Shown one piece after another: positions 20,176 to 32,456 of a stretch of 64,000 nucleotides of DNA; the first letter of the stretch is position 1, and each line of letters opens with the position of its first letter. Under the pieces are notes generated by a model. It saw nothing but the letters and a program-made list of their open reading frames with translations. It was not told the origin of the DNA and did not search any database. The translations under genes were made by a program, and so were the position numbers. Source of the stretch: Butyriboletus loyo (taxonomy: Eukaryota > Basidiomycota > Agaricomycetes > Boletales > Boletaceae); assembly GCA_038093515.1 (NCBI GenBank), contig JBBPSI010000101.1, positions 25,850 through 89,849 on the forward strand, in the 5' to 3' direction.

Positions 20176-23100
20176 CGTGGTCACGATCTGGATATTGGAT
20201 TCCGACAATCAAGGCCAGACCTCCCTATGTTACAAAAGTGAGCTAGATTCATTGACCAGCGACATCGAGGAACTGGGGCCTCTACCTACCAGAATGAACG
20301 GATTGAAGTCGGTTTACTTCCAAAGGCGGTAGGGACCTCATAGGGAAGCCGATGGTCGCTTCGGAAAAAGATGACATTAAAGTGGACCCTTCCAGAACCT
20401 CATGTATGTGCACGTCAAAGAAGCAAGCGGTCGCCAGCTTCCAGCTGGAGCGTATCATCGCACAGATACAAGGATCCAGCCCAGTCGATGACCACCTGTG
20501 AGGCGGTGCCTTGTAAGTGCGTGTCGGTTGCCCAGGGCGCTTTAAGATGCAGACTAATTCACAAGCCCAATTAGTAACCCCGGACATCCCTTGTTTTGGC
20601 TTCTAAGAGAAAGGTCGCGTACCCGGAAGTTGGGTGGCGCAATCACGGACATTAAGCACGAAAAATACGACGGGATTTTCAGGTCTTGAGGTCTACAAGG
20701 TAAGCCCATAATTTACCGGTGGTCAAAATCGGCTGCAAGGCTTTGGACAAAGTGTACGTATCGACGATCTATGGAACATTTGAGCGTCGTGATAGATATA
20801 ATACCGTTAACGATGGATTTGTTAGATTCATCCATGCTCCGCTGAGCAATGGTTGACGTTGAGAGTCGGGGTAACCTTAACGTGGCAGCGTTCCGCGTTG
20901 CATCTTCTGCAGTGAGTATCATGTCGATGGATTCATGCATCCACTGGTTTATCTTATCACTAGAGCTGAATCCAATCCAGATAATCTCCCCCATCTATTC
21001 GGCTGGTTCTCTCAAGATCTTGATGGTTTTGACGATGTGTATTTCGCCAAAAATGATGATCGCGCGCTTTCCACGTCACGATTGGACATTGGTGACACGA
21101 GAGCTTCTATATTTCAAGTATGACAACAAAAGCTTTGTAAATGCCCTCCACGACCAGTTTCCCAAAGCAATCTCACAAGGCGATGATCGCGGAACGATGA
21201 CAATCCAATTGCACCAGGCGGGCTCTCAGTTTATAGTACTTAACATGTGAATGGCTCACCAATGAAGCTTGAAGGTTCACCGACCTAAAATGCTTTGATA
21301 GAATTTTATTGCATCAATTCAGGTCGCCGTCAAAACAATCAAGATGTGCTCAATCGAGGGTGTCAACTTCTAATCACCCCAAAACATGCTTGACATGCAA
21401 TGTAATTTCACCTTGTTCGTCGAGAAATCGAGAGGGGAGGGGGGTTAAACCTCGGTCATATCACCGCCTTGACGTTTTTTTTTGGGGGGAAGACTAGGGC
21501 TTCAGATGGCTTCCGGAAATGGCGTATCTGGATTAAAGGAGGCACCTTGGCGTCTTTCCCGGAGTACCACTAGTCCTTGACAATTTGAGAAAGACTTGCT
21601 TTAATACGTGAGCTCAAGAACTGTTGTACTTGAGTCTCTCAGTGCCAAGACGTATTGGACATCCCAAAAATCTTCCCCGCGGTCCACAGCGATGCATGCT
21701 CTTGGTTGGGTAATGCCTCAGGTTCGTTTCTGCTCTCATATCACACAAGGCTGAAGATGAAGGTGCTATACCCAGATTTTGACGCGTAAAAGATCGTTTC
21801 ACTACTATTCTCGCAACGAACGCGCCTTGTTGGCCCGTTCGCAGGTGGAGACTCACGCTGAAACGTCCTTGCTCGATGCTGGTTACGGACGACCAATGGT
21901 ATGTCATACAATAGCGCTGGTCTACATCCGAAGCAGGCGTCCCTCTCACGTAATGGGTAGTCAAATAGAATTTGCGTTTGTGCGCTCAATCCTATGCGCC
22001 GGCTGCCCTAAATCCTGATCATGATAGGCTCACTTCGTTTGATCTATTCTTGCACAGCAGCAGAATTCTTAATTGGAGATGTCAAGGCCAACTCATATTC
22101 TCTTTCACAAACTTGTTTTCAATCTTTTCAGCGCCCACACATCAAGAAGCCTATCAGGACAATGTCTGCTTTCACGACACGTAGGTTGTCTAGACTTCAC
22201 GGACTCATCTTCCAAGTCATCGATCGGGGATACGTGAATAAGCGATGTCACTGATCCCATGAAGCAGAACTAGATCACGGTTCCGCAGTATGGTGGCCAG
22301 CGACAGACACGAATGCACAGGCTGTTACACCAAAAGAGTAAATGCCTACGGCAGACTATATTTGCTATCTGGATAGGGTGATGCTGCGTAGCTCGAATCA
22401 GAGGTATCGAATCACCATCAATTCCGGCCCTCCGGCCCTGATTCGTCTGCGAGGAAGGATACGACAAGGGAAAATCCGTCCTACGGAGGTAATTGGTGGA
22501 GACGGCAATTCAGTGTCACAAGGTCCCTCACATGGAGTTTGAATGAAGTTCCGTTTCTGGATACGACACTGAGCCACCGCCCTCACTGGGTCATGCAGTG
22601 TTGCATCATGATCTGATGAAGTATACTTGGTGTTACGATACCAGCTATTTGAGTATCCCCTATATCGTCTGTCATCTGATTCGGTACTAGGAACGGAAAA
22701 ATAAGATCGCGAGGCCAGTGGTCACAAATATAAATGCTTCCCCCAGTTTGAGCGACGAGAGAGGTGCATAAAATGATCGATACGTCGGGCCTAATCGAAC
22801 TAAATCAAAGTCGAAGCAGTTTGGGTCTAGTACTCACCACTCAGCAATAACTGCCCACGTGATCCGAGCGACGTTCCACTGCTAGTCTAGGATGTGGCTT
22901 GCCAAGTGCTTCATTCGTTCTGCCGTAGAGCGATCAATGACACCTTGGAGATCGAACTATCAACGCGAGCTGTGGTGGCTGCTCAAAACCTGGGCCAAGC
23001 TGGCAAAAGTAGAAGACATCGGAGGTAGTGCAGGAGGTTAGACGATATCTTTGCCACGTACGATCGCGCTTTGATCGCGCTACATCATTGGTATCCTGTC

Positions 23101-23202
23101 ATCTACTGTACCGGCAATCGATCAGGTGCGGTGCATGTTTACAAAAGACGTACATGGTTACAGATATACGTTTTCTACCCTACTGAATCATTGAAACTCG
23201 AA
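20176..23202. other. Long intergenic stretch, no gene supported
   Basis: Several frames of 60-130 codons exist on both strands, but I find no family motif, splice chain or signal peptide. A T-rich/G-rich junction (9 T then 6 G) sits near 21477-21490. I cannot say whether decayed genes or transposon relics are present. Confidence 0.4.
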
Positions 23203-24398
23203 ATGTCGTCTCCTGTTGCGTTCAAATCCCTCAAAGTCTTTGACTTCGATTACACATACCTCGATAGTGGGGCACCTGCATCCTCCAAGTATACGACATG
23301 GGTGTTGATCCATGGAATGGGTTTCAACGGAGGTTCGATTGCTTCGATCTTGTCACTTGGCAAATGACGATGCATCGTTGACTCGCAGCGGTCCTCGAGA
23401 AGCTCCTCCCCCTTGCGCATGCGCACAACCTCCGGATCGTCAGTATCTACAGACGCGGCTACGCACCTTCGAGTGGCTTTCAAGACCATGAGTTGACGGG
23501 GATAGGGTTTCGAAAGAAGTTCGAGGAAGCGGAACCCTTTTACCGCGCGCAGGGACTTGAAATTGCCACGTTCCTCGTCAACTTTGCGACGGAGCGGGGT
23601 ATCCCGTTGGCGGATCCCAACGGTCATACTGGTGGCATCGCCCTCATCGGCTGGTCTCTCGGAGGGATACACGCGACTGCGTTGTTGGCGTATCTCGACG
23701 AGTTACCGCAAGACACCCGCTCGACGCTTCAGAAATACCTCCATACGGTATTATTTCACGGTGAGTCCCGCTGTTCAAAACGTTCACCCCAGTATCATCA
23801 CACCGACTCCCTTCCAGATGCGAGTTCAGTTGCGCTCGGCATACCCAGCCTGGCAAGACACAACAACATCGGTTTATGGTCCCTGACCGACGACCGCAAG
23901 CGCTTGGATGTATTTTTCGACTGGGCCACTGCGCACTACGTACACAAGAGTGTCGTCTCGGACGACATCGACGACCTCGAGTTCGACAAGCCCTCTGACA
24001 TCCCACGCTCATTGCACGAGCTTTCCTACGAACAACGCGCCAAATACACGGATCTGAACGCATTCTCGACTACTGGCTGCGATGGGAAGCTCCTCTTTTG
24101 TGACCCCACCGCGTTCGCGTTACTCACCAAGCGCGCATTGTTCGATAAAGCCCGCGCTCAAAAGTTCCCCGATGTGCGGGTGCGGTTCATGAGCAGTGGG
24201 ACGACCGCGGGGATGTTGGTGTGGACTGTATGGATATTTCGCAAGTACGTGGAGAACCCCCCAGAGGGACCGTATGGAAGCGATGCGGAAAAGGCGAGGG
24301 ACATCAAGTTTGTAACCCAGACGGAAGGAAATCACTTTGTCTTTTGGGAAGACCCGGAGAAGGCGATTCAGCAATATAGTGTTGTCATCAACTTGTAA
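23203..24398 (+). CDS. Alpha/beta-hydrolase fold protein
   Basis: Predicted serine hydrolase (esterase/lipase superfamily); substrate unknown. Exons 23203-23332, 23389-23760 and 23818-24398 join to 360 aa with no signal peptide, so it is probably cytosolic. The oxyanion-loop motif VLIHGMGFNG is in exon 1, the nucleophile elbow GWSLGG at about residue 135, and the likely catalytic His in EGNHFVFWEDPE near the C-terminus. The intron 1 donor is GTTCGA (weak), intron 2 GTGAGT. ATG at 23203 is the first in frame and gives a normal family N-terminus. Confidence 0.8.
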
Positions 24399-24550
24399 AC
24401 TACTGCGCTTGGAGCCTTGGACATGAACAAATTCCGTTGTAAATTTGGGTGGTAAAGCACACAGAGTTGAAGATTGAGGCTTGAAGGTTCCGGAATCGTG
24501 GAGGAAGGGTGAGGGTGACAGGAGAGGAGCTCAGGAGCTAGTGTTGCCGC

Positions 24551-24616
24551 GAAGCGAATCGAAGTGAATCGAAGCGAATCGAAGCGAATCGAAGCGAATC
24601 GAAGCGAATCGAAGTG
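24551..24616. repeat. 10-bp tandem repeat (GAAGCGAATC)
   Basis: Six to seven head-to-tail copies of GAAGCGAATC, with C-to-T variants (GAAGTG) at copy 2 and at the end. It lies in the 3' flank of the hydrolase gene. Similar GAATCGAAA words recur near 24855, upstream of the P450 relic. Confidence 0.85.
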
Positions 24617-24891
24617 TGTTTTGGGGACTTTGAAAGTGGCGACGTCAAACGGAAAGTGAACGGCTACGCGAACCGAAAGCCCAGCCAATCAGAATTCACA
24701 TCTACAGCATCAATAGGATGGACAGGGGTGAGCAGATGAGTACATAGATTATCTTTGTACAGCAGCTACTACTCAGTACGAAATCAGTGCACTTCGCAAA
24801 GTGAACGAGGTAACTTCGACTCAATTCGGATCTATCGAACTGGCTCACTTTCGAACCGAATCGAAATATCCTCGAACTTGTTCCAAGTTTG

Positions 24892-27195
24892 ATGTCGCCG
24901 GCCATGCTCGCGACGTTCAGCCTGCAACCTCCAGAGACATCATTGGCGCACGTTTCCGCGGGCATCGTCGCCATTTCTGTGTTCACCTACCTCTTCAAAC
25001 CAGTCTGGGCGCAACCTTTGCCTGACGGGATTCCAGTACCAGTGCATTCTGGACCGTTTACGTACTATCCACCGTTTTTCTTTGCAGAGCGATCACTCGT
25101 TCCTCTGGGGCCACAAACGCACCGTCGCTGAAAGGTCAGCAGGCAGCGCGTTTGCAGAATGGATGGACGAGTTGCACACGCGGGTGATCAAGATCCGAGG
25201 CGCATTATTCAATCCTGACATCGTAAGCGATACTCTGATCGTATTTCACTTGGGATGCGCCTGACTTTCCAAACTTTGACCTGGGATATAGCTCGTCGTC
25301 CGAGATCCGTTGGCAACGACACACATCGAAACATGTGTATGATTATCGTGAGTACGAGCGGCCTGACGCGACAACGACCTACTAATGAATGCGTGTGCGC
25401 GGGTATCAGCTCAAAGCGAGGTGGTACGTTCCCGTATTGCGAGGCTTCTGGGAAAATTGCTGGAGTGGGTCGAAGGTGAATCGGAGCACAAACGGATACG
25501 CGCGCTCGTCGCGCCGTCACTCGGTCCTGAAGCATTACGCTCGGGCACGCCTGACGTGTACATTGCCGCTGAGAATGTATGGTCTTGACACCCTTCGTTC
25601 CTCGCATCCGGTTTTTTTTCTCTTTTTTTTTCTTAGCTACAGACAACCTAAAGACACACATCTTCACGATGGAAAGTACGAGATGGGTACCCTGGACTTG
25701 GTCAACAAGGCAACGTAAGTGGGCCATTTTCTGATTGGAATGCATCGTTTTGAGGGTTCTGTCACAGCATAGAGGGCATCTGTCGCCTTGGATTTGGACA
25801 CGATTTCGAAGGTGAGCGCAGTGACGATGCACGCAAGATTCTTGGTGCTTGGCGATCGATGGCGTCCATGGCGATCTCCATGACTGGATTTTATGTCAGT
25901 TTATTCAACATGTCGGAGTGTCCCCCCGAGCTCACGCATGCCTTCATACCTTCATTCCAGGTACTGGTGATGCTTCGTCGTTTCCCACTATTAAACCACC
26001 TTCCTTCGAAAGCACTTCGTCTGCAAGGGGACGTACGGAAGACCATCCAACAAGGGGTTTGAAGAGAGCTCCTTCGATGCAACCAGGTGACGGACCAAGA
26101 CATCAACGGCAATGATTTACTGAGTCGGCCGAGTACGCAATTTCTCCCAGGGGCCAGCACCGGCCAGCATCCACTGATCGTTCTTGTAGCTTTTGCACAT
26201 AGCTCGGGTTCGATAAGCACTGAGGAGCTGATGGGCCATGCCAGTTCCCTTTTTGAATTGATGTACCTTTCTTGCTATAACTCATGATACTTGACAGATC
26301 AGCATGTTCATGTAATGGCCCCCTCGTTTATCTTGGATGCTTTTCACGCTGACCCCGTATTTGAAGGTATGTCGGGCACAGAAACCACTGCTCAGCCCCT
26401 TGGGTACGCGATATGGGAACTCGCTCGTCGTCCCGATGTACCGTCTCGGCTACGACAGGAAGCGATGGCATATCCCGGTTCTCCATCGTATGACGAGCTG
26501 CAGACACAGTTGCCATACCTGGACGCCGTCATGCGCGAGGTGTAAGTGTTTGATGCCAATCATGCCTTTTTTTCCCGCTTTGTTCATGTTGTTTTCCTAT
26601 CTAGTTTCCGTGCGCACCCATCTGCACCTTTGACACATCGCGTTGCTGCCAAATATAATATGCTTCCCCTTCGCTACCCGATCGTTGGACAAGATGGAAA
26701 ATACATTACTTCCATCCTATCTCCACCGGACAAGTACATATATCCCATTCGTGCAACACATCCACGCTCACACCTTGACACCCTACATAGACCGTGATTA
26801 TCTCCATCCCGATGAACCGCATGGACTCCGTATGAGAATGGAACGAATTTCCGGCCTGAACGATGGATGGAGGAACTTCTTCAAAAAGATCTCTGTTCCA
26901 CCGGCTGGTCACGTATGCTCACTTTTGCCGATGGTCCTCGGAACTGCGTTGGATTTCGATTCGGTACGTGGCGTATCAACGATCTCTCTGCGTTTGACCT
27001 CCTACGATACGTAATTCCTTTGTTCCATTCAGCCATCATACAATTCAAGATCATTCTCTTTCGCTTACGCAGCGGTTCAAATTTGATGACACGAGAGCTA
27101 GAATTATCAACAAAGGTGCGTCGAGTATGCAACCTGTGGTTGTTGGAGAAGCGTACAAGGGACCTCGTCTCCCTATCAATGTCTCTTTCTTGTAA
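24892..27195 (+). pseudogene. Cytochrome P450 pseudogene
   Basis: A microsomal basidiomycete P450 whose exon layout is still readable: N-terminal membrane anchor (24892-25035), SFLWGH..KIRGALFNPDI (25088-25222), LVVRDPLATTHI (25292-25347), the EWVEGESEHKRIRALVAPS segment (25410-25576), the I-helix SGTETTA (about 26370) and the heme loop FADGPRNCVGFR (about 26925-26960). The C-terminus ends at TAA 27193-27195. Exon 3 is 56 nt where 58 are needed, so a 2-bp deletion gives an in-frame TGA. The exon after 25576 has a stop (ACC-TAA) escaped only by a 1-nt shift, and GGGGTT-TGA near 26056 needs another. The heme Cys and the EHKR-type regions survive, so the loss is recent to moderate. Confidence 0.82.
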
Positions 27196-28967
27196 GAAGA
27201 AATGATTGGGGTATGATTTGTATTCGTATTTTGAGTCCCAGAGTTGCTCGCAGACTAATGGAATACATTGCTCGATGGGACGCACCACGTTTTGAATCTG
27301 CCCATGGCACAGGGTTGACAGTAACCTTACATGTTCTAGAAATTTCAGAAATCAACCCTTCTCCGTCTATGGCGTCGAATCGACACATTTATTCTCACTG
27401 CGCTTTTTTGTATGCCCATAAGCTTGCGGAAGTTAGAACTGATAGAGTATTTAATTTATGATTTATATATTGCTACCCAACAAATTAAAACTTATACTAC
27501 ACGCAAAGGGCGAAAGGGGTGCTTTCAGATTAACTCTGAGATGGCGATTAGAATAATAATATGATAATGAAGGTGAAACAGTAATGAACACCGAGTATAC
27601 GGTCCATTTTTCCTGCGTTAGTCCGTCCGATCCGGATCCATTGAAGTCCGGAACATCACGGATTGGATGGATGTGGTCCGGATCAAGTCCGGAGTTATGT
27701 GATTTTGACATAATTACGACTGACGGTGGAACAAAACTAGTGAATATGATCTAGGACTCACGGTCGCAGTATCGGAGCACTGAGGCTAGACTGACGTGAA
27801 GCTATCCGCAATGATACCCAACTTCATCGATTATGCTCATGATATCACTTGTGTGATTGATCTATCCCAAGCTGTGCACACTGGTCACGGTGTTTGAAGT
27901 GCCACGGGCGGACAGTCGCCGCCACATGCCATGGCCAATGGCGAGCCCACGGAAAAGCCACACGTCGTGAACATGGCGGTGGCGTTCGCATGTATACGGT
28001 CGTGTTCATTATCAAGCTTTCAAGCTCACTGGCAAGGCTGAGTTTAAACGTTATCGCAGCTGACCAAGGTTCTGCTGATGAAAACCGTATCACAACAGTC
28101 CAAATCCTAATTACTTATCTTCAGTATTGCTGTTTCAGTTTCACCAGGTTTTTACGTAGAATTTCCTATATAGATGTTTAGAATATTATATATTGATGGC
28201 TGAGTGAGCTATGGCTATAGGTACTGTAAGTATGTAGGTTGCTAATGAGTGAATACGGAATGACATACCTCGGTCGTAGTATTGAGTATTGAAATAATTA
28301 TCTTCGATGGTATCGACACCATTTTCACAATCACTAGAGCTTCAGCACGAATCACCCATATCATATACCAATCAGAAGGAAAAGTGTGCCAAAGTCGCAT
28401 GCAATCCTTGTTTTGACGCGAGAATCACTGCCGAACGTGAATGAGGTGCTTCGAGAAGAGCTGAAAAATGGACAGTGTATTCAGCTTCGAAGCCAAGCAG
28501 ATAGGCACCGCTGGAGAGATTTGGTTGTGTCCCACCTCGCAGACGCTCGACCGTCATGCACACAGCTGGCGCAGTAATGTGCGATTATGGAATCTTCCTC
28601 TCCCTTGCACACTTTGAAGAGCTTGGAAGAATATCTGAATACCAGCCCAGCAACTTAGACAGGATTGTGACCACTAGTGAGAGAATTTGGCGTGACTGTA
28701 TGCTCGTGAGCAAGTGGGGTTCAGTCGGAGGAACAGAAAACTGTGTATGGCAGAATGTCAGTAGTCGCATTTCCAGGTCACAACATATCCATAATCCCTT
28801 GTACATACATCCTGGATTCTGTCTCATAGTGTACGACTGCAACGGCGCGGCAGCAGGCGGTAAAAACAATAACGACGTATCAAGAATATGAAAGAGAGAA
28901 AGAAAGCACAGAAAGGATTCGGTTTCATTTAAACGACCTCATGCATCTCATACCACCACTTCACCAA
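27196..28967. other. Intergenic, no gene supported
   Basis: No family motif found. Around 27610-27705, short words TCCGGATC and GTCCGGA alternate in both orientations, which may be the edge of an old DNA element. Nothing firmer can be said. Confidence 0.4.
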
Positions 28968-29720
28968 TCACCAATTTAACACTTGACAACGCGCGTTCAA
29001 GGGTAGGGTGTGCGCCGCCAATAGCCATACCTTGAAACAAGGAAAACAACCACATCAACGTGTCAGCAACAGAGGGAAACGGCCAAAAGAAAATTCACAT
29101 TGTACAGAACATACGACGTCTCGTCACGCTTGGCATCTCTAAATCGGAAATACCGACTCCCGATGAACGCACCCATACAGAAGAACATAACTGCGCTCAG
29201 AGGACCCAGTCCCCACAACACCGAGAGCATGATTGACCACAACGGGAGTGCTGCCAGGATGTACACGCGCGACCCCTCTGGGGCGATGATAGGTAAGGTA
29301 CGGCGTCCAGACCGCCTATCTCCGTCTGCGTCAGCAAAGTCTTGCGCATGGATAGTCGTAAAGATCAGTAAACCACTTGCCAGCAAGGCAATGAGCGACG
29401 TCCGATCAAACGGGGTCCTCGAGGCTTCGTAGTTGCTTGATTCGTCAACAACCATGGCAGATAGTTTTGTAGTAATGGCGCTCACACATGATTATGATCG
29501 CCCCTGACTCGAATGTGAGATAGCCACCCACGTTCATCAAGTTTTTCAAGACGGGATCAGAACTGAAGTCAACATCATCATGGACAATTTCCATCAACGA
29601 CAGCGCGGCGCTAGAAACAACCACGCCGGTACCATGCCGGGCAGAGAGGCAGAGGCAGAGAACAAGTAGAGCCCAGCGGAGGCGTCGCGTCGGCAGGACC
29701 TGTCCATTTCGTATTGTTCC
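28968..29720 (-). CDS. UbiA-family prenyltransferase (5' end unresolved)
   Basis: Integral-membrane prenyltransferase of the UbiA superfamily. The 3' part is clear: exon 29488 up to about 29720 (TRRLRWALLVLCLCLSA and PVLKNLMNVGGYLTFE), exon 29099-29435 and last exon 28968-29030 (WLLAAHTLPL, TGA). The second Asp-rich site is DFADADGDRRSGRRTLPI, which binds Mg-diphosphate. Several hydrophobic helices follow. Upstream of 29720, where the first Asp-rich motif (N/D-x-x-x-D type, usually near NKPWRP) should be, no frame shows it. The region to about 30090 is open in parts but unconvincing. Either the 5' exons have unusual splice sites or the gene is decayed. The substrate cannot be told. Confidence 0.6.
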
Positions 29721-30430
29721 GTAGTAGTATTGCTTCATGTATTTGTTTGATGAATCGCGGCCGGGTTCAAACGCTGGTAAGTAACCACTCCTGCCGTCGC
29801 ATATTCTTGGTTGCTCTCCAAGCACAGCACACAGAATAGCGAACCGAAGTTTTTTTGTCCACGCATCAAGCGCGTTTTCGGTCCAGATCAACTTGGCTTT
29901 GGTTTGGCGCTCGCAAAATTTAAGTAGGGGACGAAGAACCCCCGAGCTGACGTCGTCGACGGCCACGATGGAAGCGGACCAGTCCGCAAAAAGGGTCTGT
30001 AAAGGCGACGTGCAGCATAATATTCGGTCCTGGATGCGTCTTGTAACAATGGTCGTATACTTCCTCTCGTGTCTGCTTCCCCAGAGACCTGCATGACCGT
30101 AGTATTGTCACGCCAAGGTCAATTGAATATATCCCTGCAACACCCTCAGAGCATTAGCTTTCTCGCATTGTTCCCCTCCATAGACCCAAACCAGATCGCT
30201 ATAAAAGAGTCCCGTCTAAATCGTGTCAGCGTGCCCCATTTTATGTAAACCTCCGCGTGGCTCCAGCAGCACACTCCACTGGTGTCGGTGCTCTTGAATA
30301 CTTGACCGACCTCGTACGGCCGTTCGTAACTCATCACCTACAATGGATATAGCGAGCATATGTATCCGGCTGACTTGGCAACGCTCGGCCGTCACAGATA
30401 TCCAAGCACTTTCAGCCTGTCTTATCACGG
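29721..30430. other. Unresolved upstream region of UbiA-like gene
   Basis: It may contain the missing first exons of the prenyltransferase (an ATG at 30093-30095 on the minus strand opens a frame), but no residue pattern of the family could be matched. No other gene seen. Confidence 0.35.
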
Positions 30431-31762
30431 TCACCACCAATCAGTCCAAGTACGACCAGCCACCCAAACTGAGGAAATCCTCGCACCTGTCAACAACACC
30501 CCTTCACTGTCTTCTATCCGGAACGGCTTGGCCTCCATAAACGGCCGCAACGCGCGCACGACAAACTTGGTATGCGTCCTGAGCAAACACTGGACGCTTT
30601 GCTCGTTCGTAAGTCGCACCACTTCCAACGAGGGCACGCTCGACCTCAGTTCCTCCAACAGATCAAACAGCGTCTCAAAGTCCGCTTTCGGGGATTGTGG
30701 CTGGATGACTCTCAGCCCCAAATACGTGATGGACGGAAAGACGAGATGGGGATGGGTAAAAAAGGGAAAGCGGTCCGAGACGATGGTGAGACGACGTAAA
30801 CGGGGGCATAGCAGCGCGAGGAGCTGAAAGTGACCTTGGATGTCGATCGCGTGGGGACCGGATATGTAGAGTTGGACCGAAACGAGTTGGGTGCTGTACA
30901 CTTCGAGCAAATCTTTCCAGTGGCCAGAGTCCTTGTTGAGGTGGAGCATCAGTTCTTGAAGAGCCGAGGGACCGGGACAGCGAGTGGCATCAAGGTTAAA
31001 TTGTGGGGGTAGGCAGTTGTAGGCAGTTGCGATTTGGACTGGGGTGATGGCACGTAGATGGAGCGTTGTTACAGTGAGTGGAATGCCGTCGTGTTGGAGC
31101 TCCTTGGACCAAAGCAAGCGAGGACAGTTGAGAACGCGGAGCTGGGTACACTTGGCGAGAAGGTCAACGATCCGAAAGACAGATGGCTCAGGTTGGGTGG
31201 AGGACCAATCGAGGACACGCAACGACGCCGCAGAGTGGTGGAGTGCGTCTAGAATATCGTTCGGGAGAATGGTCCTAGTACTGTAGTTGGGGGCGATGGC
31301 GAACGAAACGATGGCGAGGTGGGGCATACATCTGATGAGCGTAGCGAGCGAGTCGAACTCGGCCCCGACGTTCTCGGCCCGGTCGCGTATGGCGATGTCT
31401 AATCGTTGGGTGTACTCGCCGAGGGGTTGCGTGCCGATGAGGGTGCCTTTGCCCGCAGCAGAACGTACCAACGTGGTAGCGAGCGAGGACAGGTAGCGTG
31501 CTCTCCTGATGTATACGGATCGGTAGAGATAGGGTATGGCAAGGTGCCACCATTGTCTACAGACGCGGACGAGAGCACGTTTGGTGACGAGTGCATCTTG
31601 AAGGGCGACCTTGGAGGATTTGGTGTAGACACAGCCCATGAGGCTAACGTGGGCGTAGACATCGGGAATAAGGGTGCCGGGGACGTGCGTGGCGTGATGA
31701 AAGATGGACAGCCAGAGTTCGGGCGGGAATGCGGGTAGGTCAGCTCTGTGTTTTGGATCCAT
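30431..31762 (-). CDS. F-box protein with LRR-like region
   Basis: A single-exon gene of 443 aa starting at ATG 31760-31762. The N-terminus PAFPPELWLSIFHHAT, followed after a stretch by VCRQWWHLAIPYLYRSVYI, is the usual basidiomycete F-box signature for binding Skp1 in an SCF ubiquitin ligase. The rest is a chain of Leu-rich segments (SLRVLDWSS, CTQLRVLNCPRLLW, LLALLCPRLRRLTIV, PSLEVVRLTNE) that likely forms a curved substrate-binding scaffold. No intron is needed. The family is large and fast evolving in mushrooms, so the substrate is unknown. Confidence 0.8.
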   Translation of the reverse strand: MDPKHRADLPAFPPELWLSIFHHATHVPGTLIPDVYAHVSLMGCVYTKSSKVALQDALVTKRALVRVCRQWWHLAIPYLYRSVYIRRARYLSSLATTLVRSAAGKGTLIGTQPLGEYTQRLDIAIRDRAENVGAEFDSLATLIRCMPHLAIVSFAIAPNYSTRTILPNDILDALHHSAASLRVLDWSSTQPEPSVFRIVDLLAKCTQLRVLNCPRLLWSKELQHDGIPLTVTTLHLRAITPVQIATAYNCLPPQFNLDATRCPGPSALQELMLHLNKDSGHWKDLLEVYSTQLVSVQLYISGPHAIDIQGHFQLLALLCPRLRRLTIVSDRFPFFTHPHLVFPSITYLGLRVIQPQSPKADFETLFDLLEELRSSVPSLEVVRLTNEQSVQCLLRTHTKFVVRALRPFMEAKPFRIEDSEGVLLTGARISSVWVAGRTWTDWW

Positions 31763-32456
31763 ACTACCGTTTCCCGGGTAATGCAGATGCCCCTAGAAGT
31801 GCGAAAATGTGCATCGAGTTCACAATTTAGTAGCAAACCACTGGCATAAAAAAGAAAGAGCTGGATGGATGTGTTTTGTATCTGTTTAGAAGTCATGTAG
31901 ACCAAACAAATACAAGCTACATTCGGCCGAGCATATGGCTGATAAGATAATCAATAAAGATTACTATCGACTCATTAAGATTAGAAATATAATTCAGTAA
32001 AACTTGTATATTAGAAGAGTCATATGATAGGAGATAAAATAATTATCCTGCGAGATCACTCAAAAAACACTTCGCTCCATCTCCACAGTATCAAGCCCGC
32101 TAGTAGCACTTAGTATGTAACCTTTGCGATACCGAAGTAAGCGAAAGGTCACACAAAAAAGAGTTCAAACAATAGACTGATTTAAGTCGTATAAAATTTG
32201 ACCCGGGATCTAGCCTATACATGGCAGCTCTTATATATATTTTAATCCTGCCGAGTAAAACGGTTTAGGTCAAACGCGAGGAATAAAGCAACTGAGATGT
32301 TCAGCGGTGATGATTGGTAAGCAGTGCCAGCACTAGTATGACTCAGCATGGAACTGTCACCCCCTAATTATAAGAGCTGCCCTTTTGGTCCAGTTCCGCA
32401 GTGACTCCAGCACTCCTGGCACTGGCACGTCTCGTTTGTCAGTACCACACTCAAGG
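31763..32456. other. AT-rich intergenic region
   Basis: Markedly AT-rich from about 31900 to 32260, with many TA-rich words. No gene seen. It contains the divergent upstream regions of the F-box gene and the dioxygenase-family gene. Confidence 0.45.
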
